From assembly GCA_946480965.1 (NCBI GenBank), contig CAMLMI010000002.1, positions 1 through 46,205 on the forward strand: a DNA stretch of 46,205 nucleotides, given 5' to 3'. A program made the position numbers and the translations under genes. Positions 7,623 through 15,724 of this stretch are shown here, piece by piece. Origin of the DNA: an uncultured Verrucomicrobiales bacterium (GTDB lineage: Bacteria; Verrucomicrobiota; Verrucomicrobiae; Limisphaerales; CANJSG01). Within the stretch, counting starts at the first letter, position 1; every line of letters begins with the position of its first letter. The notes under the pieces are model-generated. The model made no database searches. It had not been told where the DNA came from and saw only the letters and a program-made list of their open reading frames with translations.

Positions 7623-8050
7623 GGGACGGAAAGGAAAGCGGAAAGCGGAAGGCGGGAAAGCGAAAACAAGAGGAGCACGGACACCACCGCCATTCTGGCA
7701 ATCCGGAGGCCTTTGGCTTTGCGGCCAATGGCAGTGAGAATGGCCAGAAGTTCGTTGGCTTCTTTCAACAACTTCTCCGTCTCGGCGGGATCTCCGAGGC
7801 CGGCTCCTCGGCAAATCTCCAACCAGTAGGCCGTCTCGGCCGCTTCCTTTTCCGCGATGCCGACCTTGTGGACGAAATCTCGCTTGGATTCGGCGCGGTT
7901 GGCCTCGCGGTAGTTGGCTCCCACGGAGGTTCCTGCCCGCAACAACTGACGTCCGACCTCGATCCCATCGACCGTCTTGGGAAACGTGCGGATGAACTTC
8001 ACCAATGTGATCGCGAAGTCGCGTGAGCGACCTTCCAGCTCCGTTTTCAT
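7619..8050 (-). CDS. four-helix-bundle protein of the 23S rRNA intervening-sequence family
   Basis: A 143-residue protein of the S23/IVP four-helix-bundle family. It has the recognisable segments IRTFPKTVDG, QLLRAGTSVGANYREA and ETAYWLEICRGAGL, ending in a helix with LLAILTAIGRKAKG. Family members are found in rRNA intervening sequences and as free-standing cassettes, and they are structurally related to Avd of diversity-generating retroelements; their role is unknown. The last 20 or so residues (LLLFSLSRLPLSAFL) are not part of the fold and are encoded by the GGAAAGC-type repeat arm. The stop overlaps the kinase start (ATGA). The gene interrupts an otherwise enzymatic operon and has repeat arms on both sides, suggesting insertion. 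Confidence 0.87.
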   Translation of the reverse strand: MKTELEGRSRDFAITLVKFIRTFPKTVDGIEVGRQLLRAGTSVGANYREANRAESKRDFVHKVGIAEKEAAETAYWLEICRGAGLGDPAETEKLLKEANELLAILTAIGRKAKGLRIARMAVVSVLLLFSLSRLPLSAFLSVP

Positions 8051-8143
8051 GGTTTGGCTTCCTTTGGGTTGAATCGCCGGAATCCGCGACGAGCGCTATC
8101 CGGCGGTGTTTCCGCTTTCCCGCTTTCCGCCTTCCGCTTTGCC
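7626..8143. repeat. inverted GGAAAGCGG/CCGCTTTCC arms flanking the four-helix-bundle gene
   Basis: The plus strand at 7629-7662 is a run of purine-rich variants (ggaaagcggaaagcgg and onward). At 8109-8143 the complementary pyrimidine run appears (tttccgctttcccgctttcc and onward). The two share a perfect 14-base core in inverted orientation (aaagcggaaggcgg). The arms bracket the IVP-type gene. The right arm supplies the last codons of the Gfo/Idh gene and the left arm the last codons of the IVP-type gene, so the whole 0.5 kb looks like an inserted cassette. Confidence 0.72.
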
Positions 8144-9112
8144 GTAAATCTTCTCCACCACGTTCAGCACCGCGCGCCCTTCCCTCAAGCCCGGCTCCGG
8201 CGTGCGGCCTTCGCGGATGTCGCGGAAGAACTCGTCCATCTCGATCCGCCACGATTCGTCGCCGCGCGGGTATTCGTAGATGGTCGTTTCCGGCGGGCCC
8301 ATCTGCGGCAGCATCTTGTAGTGGGTGAGCCGCTCGACGCCGTAGCTGCCGCCGAGGCCTTCCCAGTGCAGCTTCGCGTCGCGACCATAGATCTCCAGGC
8401 TGAAGAGGTTCTTCCACTCGGTGCAGCTGACGTGCAGCCACGCGGTCTTGCCCTCGGCATTGCGCAGGCTGAGGAACGCGTTGTCGTCCACCGGCATGTT
8501 CCAGAAGTAGGTCGCCGTGTGGCCTTCCACCGTGGCGAAGTCGCCGAGAAAGATGCCGGCCAAGTCGATCAGGTGGACGCCCTGATCGATGAGCTCGCCG
8601 CCACCGGCCAGCTTGGGATCCGCGCGCCACTCCTTGTCGTAGCCGATGCGTCCGCCCTGCCCGTAACGGCCGCGCAGGAACATGATCGGGCCCAACGCGC
8701 CGCTGCGGAAGATCTCCAGCGCCTTCAAGCACGCGGGATGGTAGCGGTGGTTATAGCCGATCCGGACCTGCACGCCGGTCTCCTGGGCGGCGGCGGCCAG
8801 CGCGTCGATCTCCGCGACGGAAATGGCACCGGGCTTTTCCAACAGCACGTGTTTCCCGGCGCGAACCGCTTGGAGCGCGATGGGCGCCAACGCGGCATTG
8901 AGCGTGGCGATCATGACCACATCCACATCAGCCGCGGTGACGGCCTGCTCCACCGAATCGGTGGCCCGGCAATCGGGACTCAGCGCGGCCAGTTCCTGGG
9001 CGCGGGCGAGGTTGAGATCGCAGGCGACGGTGACGCTGCCGCGCGGAAGAAGATTGAGGCGCTTGCGGCCGACGAGGCCGCAACCGATGAGGGCGACGCG
9101 AAGGTGGCTCAT
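8096..9112 (-). CDS. Gfo/Idh/MocA-family NAD(P)-dependent oxidoreductase
   Basis: A 338-residue oxidoreductase. The N-terminal Rossmann fold begins with VALIGCGLVGRKRL, followed by the family-typical GKHVLLEKPGA (the EKP motif) at about residues 85-95. The substrate-binding half contains GGGELIDQGVHLIDL, where the H-x-x-D pair fits the active site. Such enzymes oxidise or reduce sugar and inositol hydroxyls. The ATG at 9112 has a GGAG six bases upstream; an ATG at 9124 is also possible. It begins two bases after the SDR stop. The C-terminus (GKAEGGKRESGNTAG) is encoded by a repeat arm and is unlike normal family tails, consistent with insertion of the adjacent cassette. Confidence 0.9.
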   Translation of the reverse strand: MSHLRVALIGCGLVGRKRLNLLPRGSVTVACDLNLARAQELAALSPDCRATDSVEQAVTAADVDVVMIATLNAALAPIALQAVRAGKHVLLEKPGAISVAEIDALAAAAQETGVQVRIGYNHRYHPACLKALEIFRSGALGPIMFLRGRYGQGGRIGYDKEWRADPKLAGGGELIDQGVHLIDLAGIFLGDFATVEGHTATYFWNMPVDDNAFLSLRNAEGKTAWLHVSCTEWKNLFSLEIYGRDAKLHWEGLGGSYGVERLTHYKMLPQMGPPETTIYEYPRGDESWRIEMDEFFRDIREGRTPEPGLREGRAVLNVVEKIYGKAEGGKRESGNTAG

Positions 9113-9114
9113 GT

Positions 9115-9978
9115 TCAGCTCCATTTCTCCCCGCGATCTTCGGGCACGATTCGGCGGAGGCAGTAGATGTCGGACGACGCGAGCTTGGCTTTGTGCTCGT
9201 GCAGGGTCTTCCAAGGATCCCACTGCGCGCTGATCAGCTTGCCGGTGATGCCATCGCTTTCCGCGCTGGCCAGATAGACCGCGAGGCCGGCGCCCAGATC
9301 GAGCGAGACGGCGCCTTCCTCGGCCCACTTCTTGTTCTTGGCGAAGAAAGCTTCACCCACCTTGTCCGGACCGGCTTCCAGCACTTGTTCGACGAAACGC
9401 GTCTTCAGCGCACCGGGTGCGATGGCATTCACATCCACGTGATGCGGCTTCAGCTCTTCGGCCAAGGTCTCCATCAGCCGCACGACAGCCGCCTTCGACG
9501 CCGCGTAGGCGCTGATGTTCGGGATGGGATTGGTCGCGCCGCCGCCGGAGAGAATGACCATCTTGCCGCGACCAGCCGCCTTGAAATGCCGGATGACCGC
9601 GCGGGCGGGCAGCAGCACGCCGTAGAGGTTGATCTCTATGGCGCGGGTCCACTCTTTCCAATCGACCGACTCCGTCGGCCCCATCGGTCCGTAGATGCCG
9701 GCGTTGTTCACCAACGCCTGGAGCGAGCCCAATTCGCGCAGTGCGAAGGCGACGAGGTCGTTGACCTCGGCTTCGGACGAAACGTCGCAGCGTTGACCCA
9801 GCACCTTCTGTCCGGGCGCGGCCTGTTGGCCGAGTTCGGCGACGGTCGTCTGCAGCACCGCTTCATCGCGCGCGCAAAGCACGAGGTTCGCGCCCTCGCG
9901 CAGGTAATGTTCGGCGATGCGCCGGCCGAGGCCTTGGCTGCCGCCGGTGATGAGGGCGTTGAGTCCTTTGAGTTTCAT
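9115..9978 (-). CDS. SDR-family oxidoreductase
   Basis: A 287-residue short-chain dehydrogenase. The cofactor motif GGSQGLG lies near residues 12-18, NNAG near 91-94, a Ser-containing strand at VILSGGGA and the catalytic pair in YAASK. The C-terminal 45 residues (after LISAQWDPWK) extend beyond the classical SDR core. It sits in the middle of the sugar operon, two bases before the Gfo/Idh gene. It is therefore probably a sugar- or cyclitol-directed dehydrogenase rather than a fatty-acid enzyme; the substrate is not evident. Confidence 0.88.
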   Translation of the reverse strand: MKLKGLNALITGGSQGLGRRIAEHYLREGANLVLCARDEAVLQTTVAELGQQAAPGQKVLGQRCDVSSEAEVNDLVAFALRELGSLQALVNNAGIYGPMGPTESVDWKEWTRAIEINLYGVLLPARAVIRHFKAAGRGKMVILSGGGATNPIPNISAYAASKAAVVRLMETLAEELKPHHVDVNAIAPGALKTRFVEQVLEAGPDKVGEAFFAKNKKWAEEGAVSLDLGAGLAVYLASAESDGITGKLISAQWDPWKTLHEHKAKLASSDIYCLRRIVPEDRGEKWS

Positions 9979-9981
9979 GGT

Positions 9982-11250
9982 TCAAACGCGGCCAACCGAA
10001 ATCAGTTCAACTCCCGGCACCGCCGCGAGCGGCTTTTCGAGGAACCGATTCGCGTCCACGAAGACGGCCTGGGCCATCGCAGCAGCCAGTTTCGCCCAAT
10101 CGGCTTCGCGGAAGGCGGGCCATTCCGTGCAGACCACCGCAGCGGCCGCGCCGGCCAACGCGGAGGAAATCTCGGTCGCGAGCGCAACGGCGGCCAGCTC
10201 GGGCGGGAGCTGCTTCACTGCTGGATCAAACGCGATCACAGCCGCGCCCGCTGCGACCAATTGCGTGGCGAGTTCGACAGCCGCGCTGCGGCGCAAGGTA
10301 TCGGTATTCGGCGTGTAGGTGAGCCCGAGGAGGGCGATGCGTTGGCCGCGCAGATCGCCGAGGCGCGCCTGCAAACGGCGGAAGGCCCAGCCGCGATGGA
10401 GGTCGTTGCTCTGCTTGATGGCCGGAATAACGGAGATCGTTTCGCCGTGGGTGGCGGCGAGCTTCGTCAGCGTGACGACATCGCGGGCCAGCGTGCCGCC
10501 GGCGAAAGGTCCGCCGGGTCCGAGATACGCCTTGGGCCCGATGCGCGGTTCGCTCTTCAACCCGGCGGAGACTTCCTTGGCGTCGGCGCCGACATGTTCG
10601 CCGAGGCGGGCGATCTCGTTGATGAAGGTGATGGAGAGCGCGAGAAACGAATTGAGCGCGTGCTTCACCATCTCGGCCGACTCGGTGCGCATGAAGAGCA
10701 CCTGCGCTGCGAAGGGCGCGAAGAGCTGCTGGAGGAGCGCTTTCTTGGCGTCGGTGCGGATACCCACCACGGCGCGCTCCGCCTTTTCGAAGGCATCAAT
10801 GGCGCGGCCGAGACGGAGATTTTCAGGGGAGCAGGCGAAGTGGAGTTGGGGAAATTCGCTTTCCAATTGGCGGCACGTCCCGACCGGAAGCTGGGCAGAG
10901 ACGAGCACCAAAGCTCCTGCGGGCAGGCTGGGCAATGCCCGGCGCAACCGGCCCAACACATGGTCCACATCCGACTCGTCGTCAGCGTTGACCGGCGTGT
11001 CGTCACAGGCCCAGAGGACGTCGGCTTGGGCGCAGGCTTCGACCGGATCGGTGCTGAAGCGCAGTTGGCCGGAAACGAGCCCGGCTTGGAGCAGATCGTT
11101 CAGGCCCGGCTCGAACAGCGGGGCTTTGCCCTGGCCCAACCCTTCAACGACCGCCGCATCGAAGTCCAAGCCCACGACCTCGAAGTGGCGCGCGCAGCAG
11201 GCCGCCGTGACGGAGCCAAGGTGCCAGAGTCCGAGGACGGTGATCTTCAT
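9982..11250 (-). CDS. UDP-glucose/GDP-mannose dehydrogenase homologue without the catalytic Cys
   Basis: A 422-residue member of the nucleotide-sugar dehydrogenase family, which normally oxidises UDP-hexoses to uronic acids in two steps. Residues 1-180 are the Rossmann domain (MKITVLGLWHLGSVTA) with LPVGTCRQLE. The central domain keeps the conserved Lys196 and Asn200 (EMVKHALNSFLAL...NEIARLGEHVGAD) and RIGPKAYLGPGG. In the family motif G-F-G-G-S-C-x-x-K-D the essential cysteine should follow; here residues 245-257 read GPGGPFAGGTLARD with no Cys. The enzyme may therefore be limited to a two-electron step or have another role. It overlaps the epimerase stop by ATGA. Confidence 0.88.
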   Translation of the reverse strand: MKITVLGLWHLGSVTAACCARHFEVVGLDFDAAVVEGLGQGKAPLFEPGLNDLLQAGLVSGQLRFSTDPVEACAQADVLWACDDTPVNADDESDVDHVLGRLRRALPSLPAGALVLVSAQLPVGTCRQLESEFPQLHFACSPENLRLGRAIDAFEKAERAVVGIRTDAKKALLQQLFAPFAAQVLFMRTESAEMVKHALNSFLALSITFINEIARLGEHVGADAKEVSAGLKSEPRIGPKAYLGPGGPFAGGTLARDVVTLTKLAATHGETISVIPAIKQSNDLHRGWAFRRLQARLGDLRGQRIALLGLTYTPNTDTLRRSAAVELATQLVAAGAAVIAFDPAVKQLPPELAAVALATEISSALAGAAAAVVCTEWPAFREADWAKLAAAMAQAVFVDANRFLEKPLAAVPGVELISVGRV

Positions 11251-12218
11251 CGGCGCTGGAGCACCCATTCGTTCTGCTGGAGCCAGCGGAGGGTGCGGAC
11301 AATGGATTGCTCGATGGTCAGAGCGGGTTTCCAGCCGGTGGCGCGGATTTTTTTCGTATCGAGGAAGATGAACGGATTGTCGCCCACCCAGCCGCGTTCG
11401 CCTCCGGTGTATTCCAGCTTGGGCGAGAGGTTCAGCGCCTGGCAGATGAAGCGGATGGAATCGTTCACCCGGACGTATTCGTCGGTGCCGAGGTTGTAGG
11501 TCTCGACCCGGTGTTTGGCCTTGAGCGCGGTGCCGGCGTTCATCACGTGGAGCACGGCCGAGAGGCAGTCCTGGACGTAGAGGTAGGACTTCCGCTGCGA
11601 GCCGTCGCCGAGGACCCTCAGGTGGTCGGGATGGGCGACGAGCTGCTTGTAGAAGTCGAGCACGTGGCCGTGCGTGTAGCGTTCGCCGAGAATGGAGACG
11701 AAGCGGAAGATGTAGCCTTCGAACCCGTAGCCCTCGCAGTAAGAGTGGATGAGGGTTTCGCCAGCCACCTTGGACGCGGCATAGAGCGAGGTCTGGATGG
11801 GGAAGGGGCAGTTCTCCGGCGTGGGAATGATCTCGGCCTCGCCGTAGACGGAGCCGGTAGAAGAGAAGGCGATGCGCTTGATGCCGTTGGCCCGCATGGC
11901 CTCCAGCACGTTGAAGGTCGCGAGCGTGTTCTGCTCCAGATCCTTGCCCGGATGCTGCAGGCCGAACCGGACATCGGCGTTGGCGGCGAAGTGGACCACG
12001 ATGTCGCACCCCGCCATGGCGGCGGTGAGCTGGTCGAGGTCGAGATTGTCGCCGACGACGAGCTTGAAGGCCGGAATTTTCTCCGCGCCGGCCAGGAACT
12101 CGGATTGGCCGGTGGAGAAGTTGTCCCACCCGACAACCTCTTTGCCCTGGGAGAGAAGCAGGTCCGCCATGCTGCTGCCGATGAACCCGGCCGCGCCGGT
12201 GATGAAGACTTTGTGCAT
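11247..12218 (-). CDS. NAD-dependent epimerase/dehydratase (UDP-glucose 4-epimerase-like)
   Basis: A 323-residue extended SDR. GAAGFIGSSMADLL near the N-terminus binds NAD. The active site has Ser in SSTGSVYG and Y-A-A-S-K. The C-terminal sugar-nucleotide domain contains RFVSILGERYTHG and SYLYVQDC. The best match is to UDP-glucose/UDP-glucuronate 4-epimerases or related dehydratases. The ATG at 12218 starts at the conserved MHKVFITG; an in-frame ATG nine bases earlier is possible. Coupling to the dehydrogenase-like gene downstream suggests both act on the same nucleotide sugar. Confidence 0.9.
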   Translation of the reverse strand: MHKVFITGAAGFIGSSMADLLLSQGKEVVGWDNFSTGQSEFLAGAEKIPAFKLVVGDNLDLDQLTAAMAGCDIVVHFAANADVRFGLQHPGKDLEQNTLATFNVLEAMRANGIKRIAFSSTGSVYGEAEIIPTPENCPFPIQTSLYAASKVAGETLIHSYCEGYGFEGYIFRFVSILGERYTHGHVLDFYKQLVAHPDHLRVLGDGSQRKSYLYVQDCLSAVLHVMNAGTALKAKHRVETYNLGTDEYVRVNDSIRFICQALNLSPKLEYTGGERGWVGDNPFIFLDTKKIRATGWKPALTIEQSIVRTLRWLQQNEWVLQRR

Positions 12219-12249
12219 GCCGCTCATGAGGAGATTTGGGATCAAGGAT

Positions 12250-12903
12250 TCAGCGCGACTTCACGCAGAGGATCGCGGCGGCGGTGTTCGGAAACCAGCG
12301 GCTGACCGTGAGCTGACCGAAGAGCGAGATCAGCCCCCACAGCGCCCGGGGCCGGTATTTGATGCGATGCCATTCACCGCGGATGAACTTCGGCCCGAGA
12401 ATGCCGGTGACCCTGTAGCCTCGCGCCTCCATCTCGGCGGGCAGCCAGCCGGACAGGTGGACTTGGAGGTCGTCGTTGTCCGCGTGGCGCTGAGGCAGGA
12501 AGCCCTTGGGCGTGAAGAACACGACTTTCTTGGCCGCGATGCGCTCCAACGAGTCCATCAGCTTGAACCCGTCTTCCTTGGGCAGATGTTCGATCAGATC
12601 CAGCGCGACACAGGCATCAAATTGGCCGGGCTGGAAGAGCGAATCCATATTCCGAACATCGCCGAGAAACAACTCATGGTGGGTCTTTGCGGCTAGGGCG
12701 GCGCGAAAGGCCGGCTCGTAGCCCTCGATGCCCGCGAGATGCTTGAATCCGAAATGCTGGAGGCTGGAGTTGTTTCCGCAACCTATGTCGAGGATGCGGT
12801 CGCAACCACGCAAAGCCCGACCGAGTTCGATCATCGTAAGCACTTGCATGGGATCGTAGCCCAGGCCGCGAAACGTGCGGATCAGTTGGGAGGTGCTGTG
12901 CAT
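12250..12903 (-). CDS. class I SAM-dependent methyltransferase
   Basis: A 217-residue methyltransferase. Motif I is ILDIGCGNNSSL, followed by the acidic residue in GIEGYEPA, then ACVALDLIEHLPKEDG (motif II region) and KVVFFTPKGFLPQ. The C-terminal part has an AILC strand. The fold is typical of enzymes that methylate small molecules or sugar moieties. The ATG at 12903 is the first in-frame ATG; a TTG about 60 bases upstream, just after the radical SAM stop, would add about 22 residues and cannot be excluded. It lies between the radical SAM and epimerase genes of the sugar operon. Confidence 0.85.
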   Translation of the reverse strand: MHSTSQLIRTFRGLGYDPMQVLTMIELGRALRGCDRILDIGCGNNSSLQHFGFKHLAGIEGYEPAFRAALAAKTHHELFLGDVRNMDSLFQPGQFDACVALDLIEHLPKEDGFKLMDSLERIAAKKVVFFTPKGFLPQRHADNDDLQVHLSGWLPAEMEARGYRVTGILGPKFIRGEWHRIKYRPRALWGLISLFGQLTVSRWFPNTAAAILCVKSR

Positions 12904-12977
12904 GCGGTCGAGAGCGGAGTCTTCGGGAAGGATCGCGCGCTGCGGAAGCCAAAAAGCCAAATGCCGGCCTTCGCAGG

Positions 12978-14105
12978 TCAATCCTTGCGTCCAGCCGCCT
13001 CCGCCGCTTTCACCCGCTGGTCCCACCACGCCCGGTCCACGGGGCGGTAGAGCGTGCAGCCCTGGCAGGTCTCGGGCCGTTTCCCGTCGTAGAAGCCCCG
13101 GATCACGTTCCAGGCCCGGTCGCTCTTGGAGATTTCCTCCAGCGTCTGCTCCTTCAGGTTGCCCACGACCATGTCGTCCATGTCCGTGGTCTTGATGCGG
13201 CAACCGCACATGCGGACGCTGCCGTCGTGGCGGATCAGGTAGCCGAACAGCGCCACGCAGGGCACGTTCACCGGCTCCGGCGTGGACCACATGCGCATGG
13301 TGCCCACCGTTTCCTCAGGCTTGATCGTGCCGCCCCAGTTGTCGAAGCCGGTGGTGAAGTTGATCCGCATCTTGCGCGAGAAAAACGGCCGGATCTTCTC
13401 CCGGAAATCCTTCGAGCGGATGATCGCGCTGGGCTTCTCGCCGTTGCGGAACCGGATCACGACCGAGAGCGGTTCGCCCTTCGACCGGTTGTATTCCAGC
13501 AGATGATGCACCCCGGAGATCATGGCGTCGTATTGGTTCACGCCGTAGATCCGCTCATACATCGCCTTGTCCGTGCCAGGCGCGCTGATGTAGACGGCCG
13601 TCATGCCGGAATCGACCAGCTTTTTGTAGGTCTCGTTCCGGTCCAGCAGAATGCCGTTGGTCGTCAGGGAAAGCTCCTTGATCCCGGCCTTCACGGCGAA
13701 GGCGATCTTGTCCAGCAGCCCCGGGTCCACCAGCGCGTCGCCCACGGTGTGCGTCAGGTCCATGCTGGTGCCGCCCGCCGCGAGCCATTCGGTCACGGCC
13801 TTCTCGAAGACCGCCTGCGACATGACGCCGGTCTTCAGCGTCTTGTTCGCCACCACCTTGGGATAGGCGCAGAAGACGCACTTGGCGTTGCAGACGCTTG
13901 TGACGCCGGTGATCAGGTTGGACGAAGGCAGCAGATGACGGTGTTTGTGGACCTCTTCCGGCTCCACGCGTTTGCTGGAAGCCCGCCGGGCCCGGATCTT
14001 GGCCCAGCGTTCCTGCAGGTGGAATCCCAGCCCATAGACCAGGTCCGCCAAGACCCCGTTGCCATGCACGGCATGGAACACGGCGGCGCTGAGCTTCGAC
14101 ATCAT
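12978..14105 (-). CDS. radical SAM/SPASM-domain protein
   Basis: A 375-residue radical SAM enzyme. The 4Fe-4S/SAM motif is CNAKCVFC (CxxxCxxC) near residues 72-79. It is followed by a TIM-barrel-like region (GGTSMDLTH, ELSLTTNGILL). A C-terminal cysteine cluster (CVALF, MCGCR, CQGC) matches a SPASM auxiliary-cluster domain. Such enzymes perform radical modifications of peptides, sugars or cyclitols. As first gene of the sugar operon it may dehydrogenate or epimerise a sugar substrate, but this is inference. Two adjacent ATG codons (14105 and 14102) are possible starts. The 49-base gap to hisC upstream leaves co-transcription open. Confidence 0.9.
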   Translation of the reverse strand: MMSKLSAAVFHAVHGNGVLADLVYGLGFHLQERWAKIRARRASSKRVEPEEVHKHRHLLPSSNLITGVTSVCNAKCVFCAYPKVVANKTLKTGVMSQAVFEKAVTEWLAAGGTSMDLTHTVGDALVDPGLLDKIAFAVKAGIKELSLTTNGILLDRNETYKKLVDSGMTAVYISAPGTDKAMYERIYGVNQYDAMISGVHHLLEYNRSKGEPLSVVIRFRNGEKPSAIIRSKDFREKIRPFFSRKMRINFTTGFDNWGGTIKPEETVGTMRMWSTPEPVNVPCVALFGYLIRHDGSVRMCGCRIKTTDMDDMVVGNLKEQTLEEISKSDRAWNVIRGFYDGKRPETCQGCTLYRPVDRAWWDQRVKAAEAAGRKD

Positions 14106-14154
14106 GGACGGGCACCCTAGGTTTCGCGGACGGGCGAGTCAATCGACCGACTGG

Positions 14155-15252
14155 TTACGCTTTGCCGAGAATCTCCCTCAGAGCAGCCAGGCAGCGGGCG
14201 TTTTCGTGAGAGGTGCCGACCGAGATGCGGATCCATTCCGGGAGGCCGTAGCCGGCCATTGGGCGGACAATGATGCCGTGTTTCTGGAGCTCGCCGAAGA
14301 CTTTCGCGCCGTCGCCCACGCGCACGAGGACGAAGTTTCCGGCGGACGGAACGAATTCGAGGCCCATCTGGCGGAACGCCCCTTCCAGCAAGTCCAGACC
14401 TTGCCGGTTGTTGTGGCGGGTGGCGGCGAGATGTTCCGAGTCGTCCAGCGCGGCCAAAGCACCGGCCTGGGCAATGGCGTTGATGTTGAACGGCTGGCGG
14501 ACCTTCTCCAACGCGGAGATCAACGCGGGCGAACCGATGCCATAACCGAGGCGCAGCCCGGCGAGGCCGAAGATCTTGGAGAACGTCCGCATCAGCAGAA
14601 TGTGCGGGTGCGTGCCGGCGCGGATCAGCGGGAGGAGATCGACGGGGTCGTTCAGGAACTCGATGTAGGCTTCGTCCATCACCAGCAGCACGCGCTCGGG
14701 CACGGCGGCGAGGAAGGAGGTGACTTCGTCGCGCGTGGCGAGGGTGCCGGTGGGGTTGTTCGGATTGGCCACGAAGACCACCCGCGTCTGCGGCGTGATG
14801 GCGGCGGCCATCGCTTCGAGGTCGTGGCCGAGCCCTTGCGCCGGGACGGTGATGACGTCCGCGCCCATCATCTTCGCGACGATGGGGTAGATGGCGAAGC
14901 AGTATTGGGAGACGACGATGTTCGAGCCCGGGCCCATGAAGGCGTGGCCGATGAACTCGATGATCTCGTTGGAGCCGTTGCCGAGGATCAGGTTGGAGAC
15001 CTCGACGTCCAGCTTCTCGGCCAAGGCGCGCTTCAGGTAGAAGGCATTGCCGTCGGGGTAGAGGTGGAGGTTGCGGACCACCTGCTCCATCGCGGCCACG
15101 GCCTTGGGCGAAGGGCCGAGTGGATTCTCGTTCGAGGCCAGCTTGATGATGGACTTGGCGTCCAGGCCGAGTTCGCGCGCAACCTCCTCGATGGGACGGC
15201 CGGGTTGATAGACAGGCAGCGTGGCGAGCTGGGGATTGGGTTGGGGAGGCAT
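14155..15252 (-). CDS. hisC: histidinol-phosphate aminotransferase
   Basis: A 365-residue PLP-dependent class I/II aminotransferase. It has the HisC N-terminal pattern LASNENPLGPSPKAV, NPNNPTG, the DEAYIEF motif and the PLP-binding lysine in RTFSKIFGLAGLRLGYG. HisC converts imidazole acetol phosphate and glutamate to histidinol phosphate in histidine synthesis. Length and motifs are complete. No other his genes are present. Some HisC-like enzymes serve other amino-transfer steps, and its position upstream of the sugar operon makes this possible. Confidence 0.92.
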   Translation of the reverse strand: MPPQPNPQLATLPVYQPGRPIEEVARELGLDAKSIIKLASNENPLGPSPKAVAAMEQVVRNLHLYPDGNAFYLKRALAEKLDVEVSNLILGNGSNEIIEFIGHAFMGPGSNIVVSQYCFAIYPIVAKMMGADVITVPAQGLGHDLEAMAAAITPQTRVVFVANPNNPTGTLATRDEVTSFLAAVPERVLLVMDEAYIEFLNDPVDLLPLIRAGTHPHILLMRTFSKIFGLAGLRLGYGIGSPALISALEKVRQPFNINAIAQAGALAALDDSEHLAATRHNNRQGLDLLEGAFRQMGLEFVPSAGNFVLVRVGDGAKVFGELQKHGIIVRPMAGYGLPEWIRISVGTSHENARCLAALREILGKA

Positions 15253-15267
15253 GGGGAAAGGGGGAAT

Positions 15268-15716
15268 CTCAATCTTACTCTTCTTCTTAAATCTAGGCTT
15301 CTAGTTCTTCCGTTTGGTCACTTCCTCATCTGTTTTTTCGGTCGTATCAGCCACGACAATTCTCAGCGTGCCGCCTTCGAGATCCGACTCAGTGATGATC
15401 GCCTTTTTGAGCTTCGCAACAGTGACGCTTTCAACCGAGGAGAAGCTGGGACGCGCCAAACAAAACTCCAGATCGTAGTTTGCGGTCGGGAGAAACCAAA
15501 TGCTCCCGGAAATCTCCACGCCTCGCTTCGTTGTTTCGACGCTCACCGGAATGACTCCGTCTCCGGAAGTTCCGGGCGGTAAACAAGGAATCGGCTGTCT
15601 CCAAAAGATGAAATCTATCTCCTGCCAGATCTCTTGGCCGAACACGCTGGGCGGATGTTTCTTCAAGCAGGCGGCGAATCCTGATTAAGACGAAGATTAG
15701 GATTAAGAAACCAAGA
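15268..15716. repeat. inverted AATCTT/AAGATT-type arms flanking a small hypothetical gene
   Basis: At 15268-15297 the plus strand runs aatcttactcttcttctt and onward. At 15680-15709 the opposite orientation occurs (gattaagacgaagattagg and onward). The two runs pair imperfectly in inverted orientation. The right-hand run is very close to the arm of the inverted repeat at 18676-18756. They bracket the 121-residue hypothetical gene in the same way that purine/pyrimidine arms bracket the four-helix-bundle gene. Confidence 0.6.
15301..15666 (-). CDS. hypothetical protein, possible cassette cargo
   Basis: A 121-residue protein that I do not recognise. It begins with a TTG codon (LKKHPPSVFGQEIWQEIDF), has no signal peptide or membrane segment, and is predicted mixed alpha/beta with a charged C-terminus (TTEKTDEEVTKRKN). 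Its codon use is less GC-rich than that of its neighbours. The frame ends inside one inverted arm and begins close to the other. It may be an immunity-type or orphan protein carried by the repeat element; nothing in the sequence fixes a function. The gene call rests on a single complete frame between hisC and the phosphotransacetylase-associated gene. Confidence 0.5.
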   Translation of the reverse strand: MKKHPPSVFGQEIWQEIDFIFWRQPIPCLPPGTSGDGVIPVSVETTKRGVEISGSIWFLPTANYDLEFCLARPSFSSVESVTVAKLKKAIITESDLEGGTLRIVVADTTEKTDEEVTKRKN

Positions 15717-15724
15717 ACCCGATT

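Noticed and set aside
6639..8732. Apparent 697-residue fusion of the kinase with upstream sequence
   Set aside because: The kinase starts at 7622 with the conserved MIITRSPLRIS; the upstream frame is the wrong frame of the IVP and Gfo/Idh genes.
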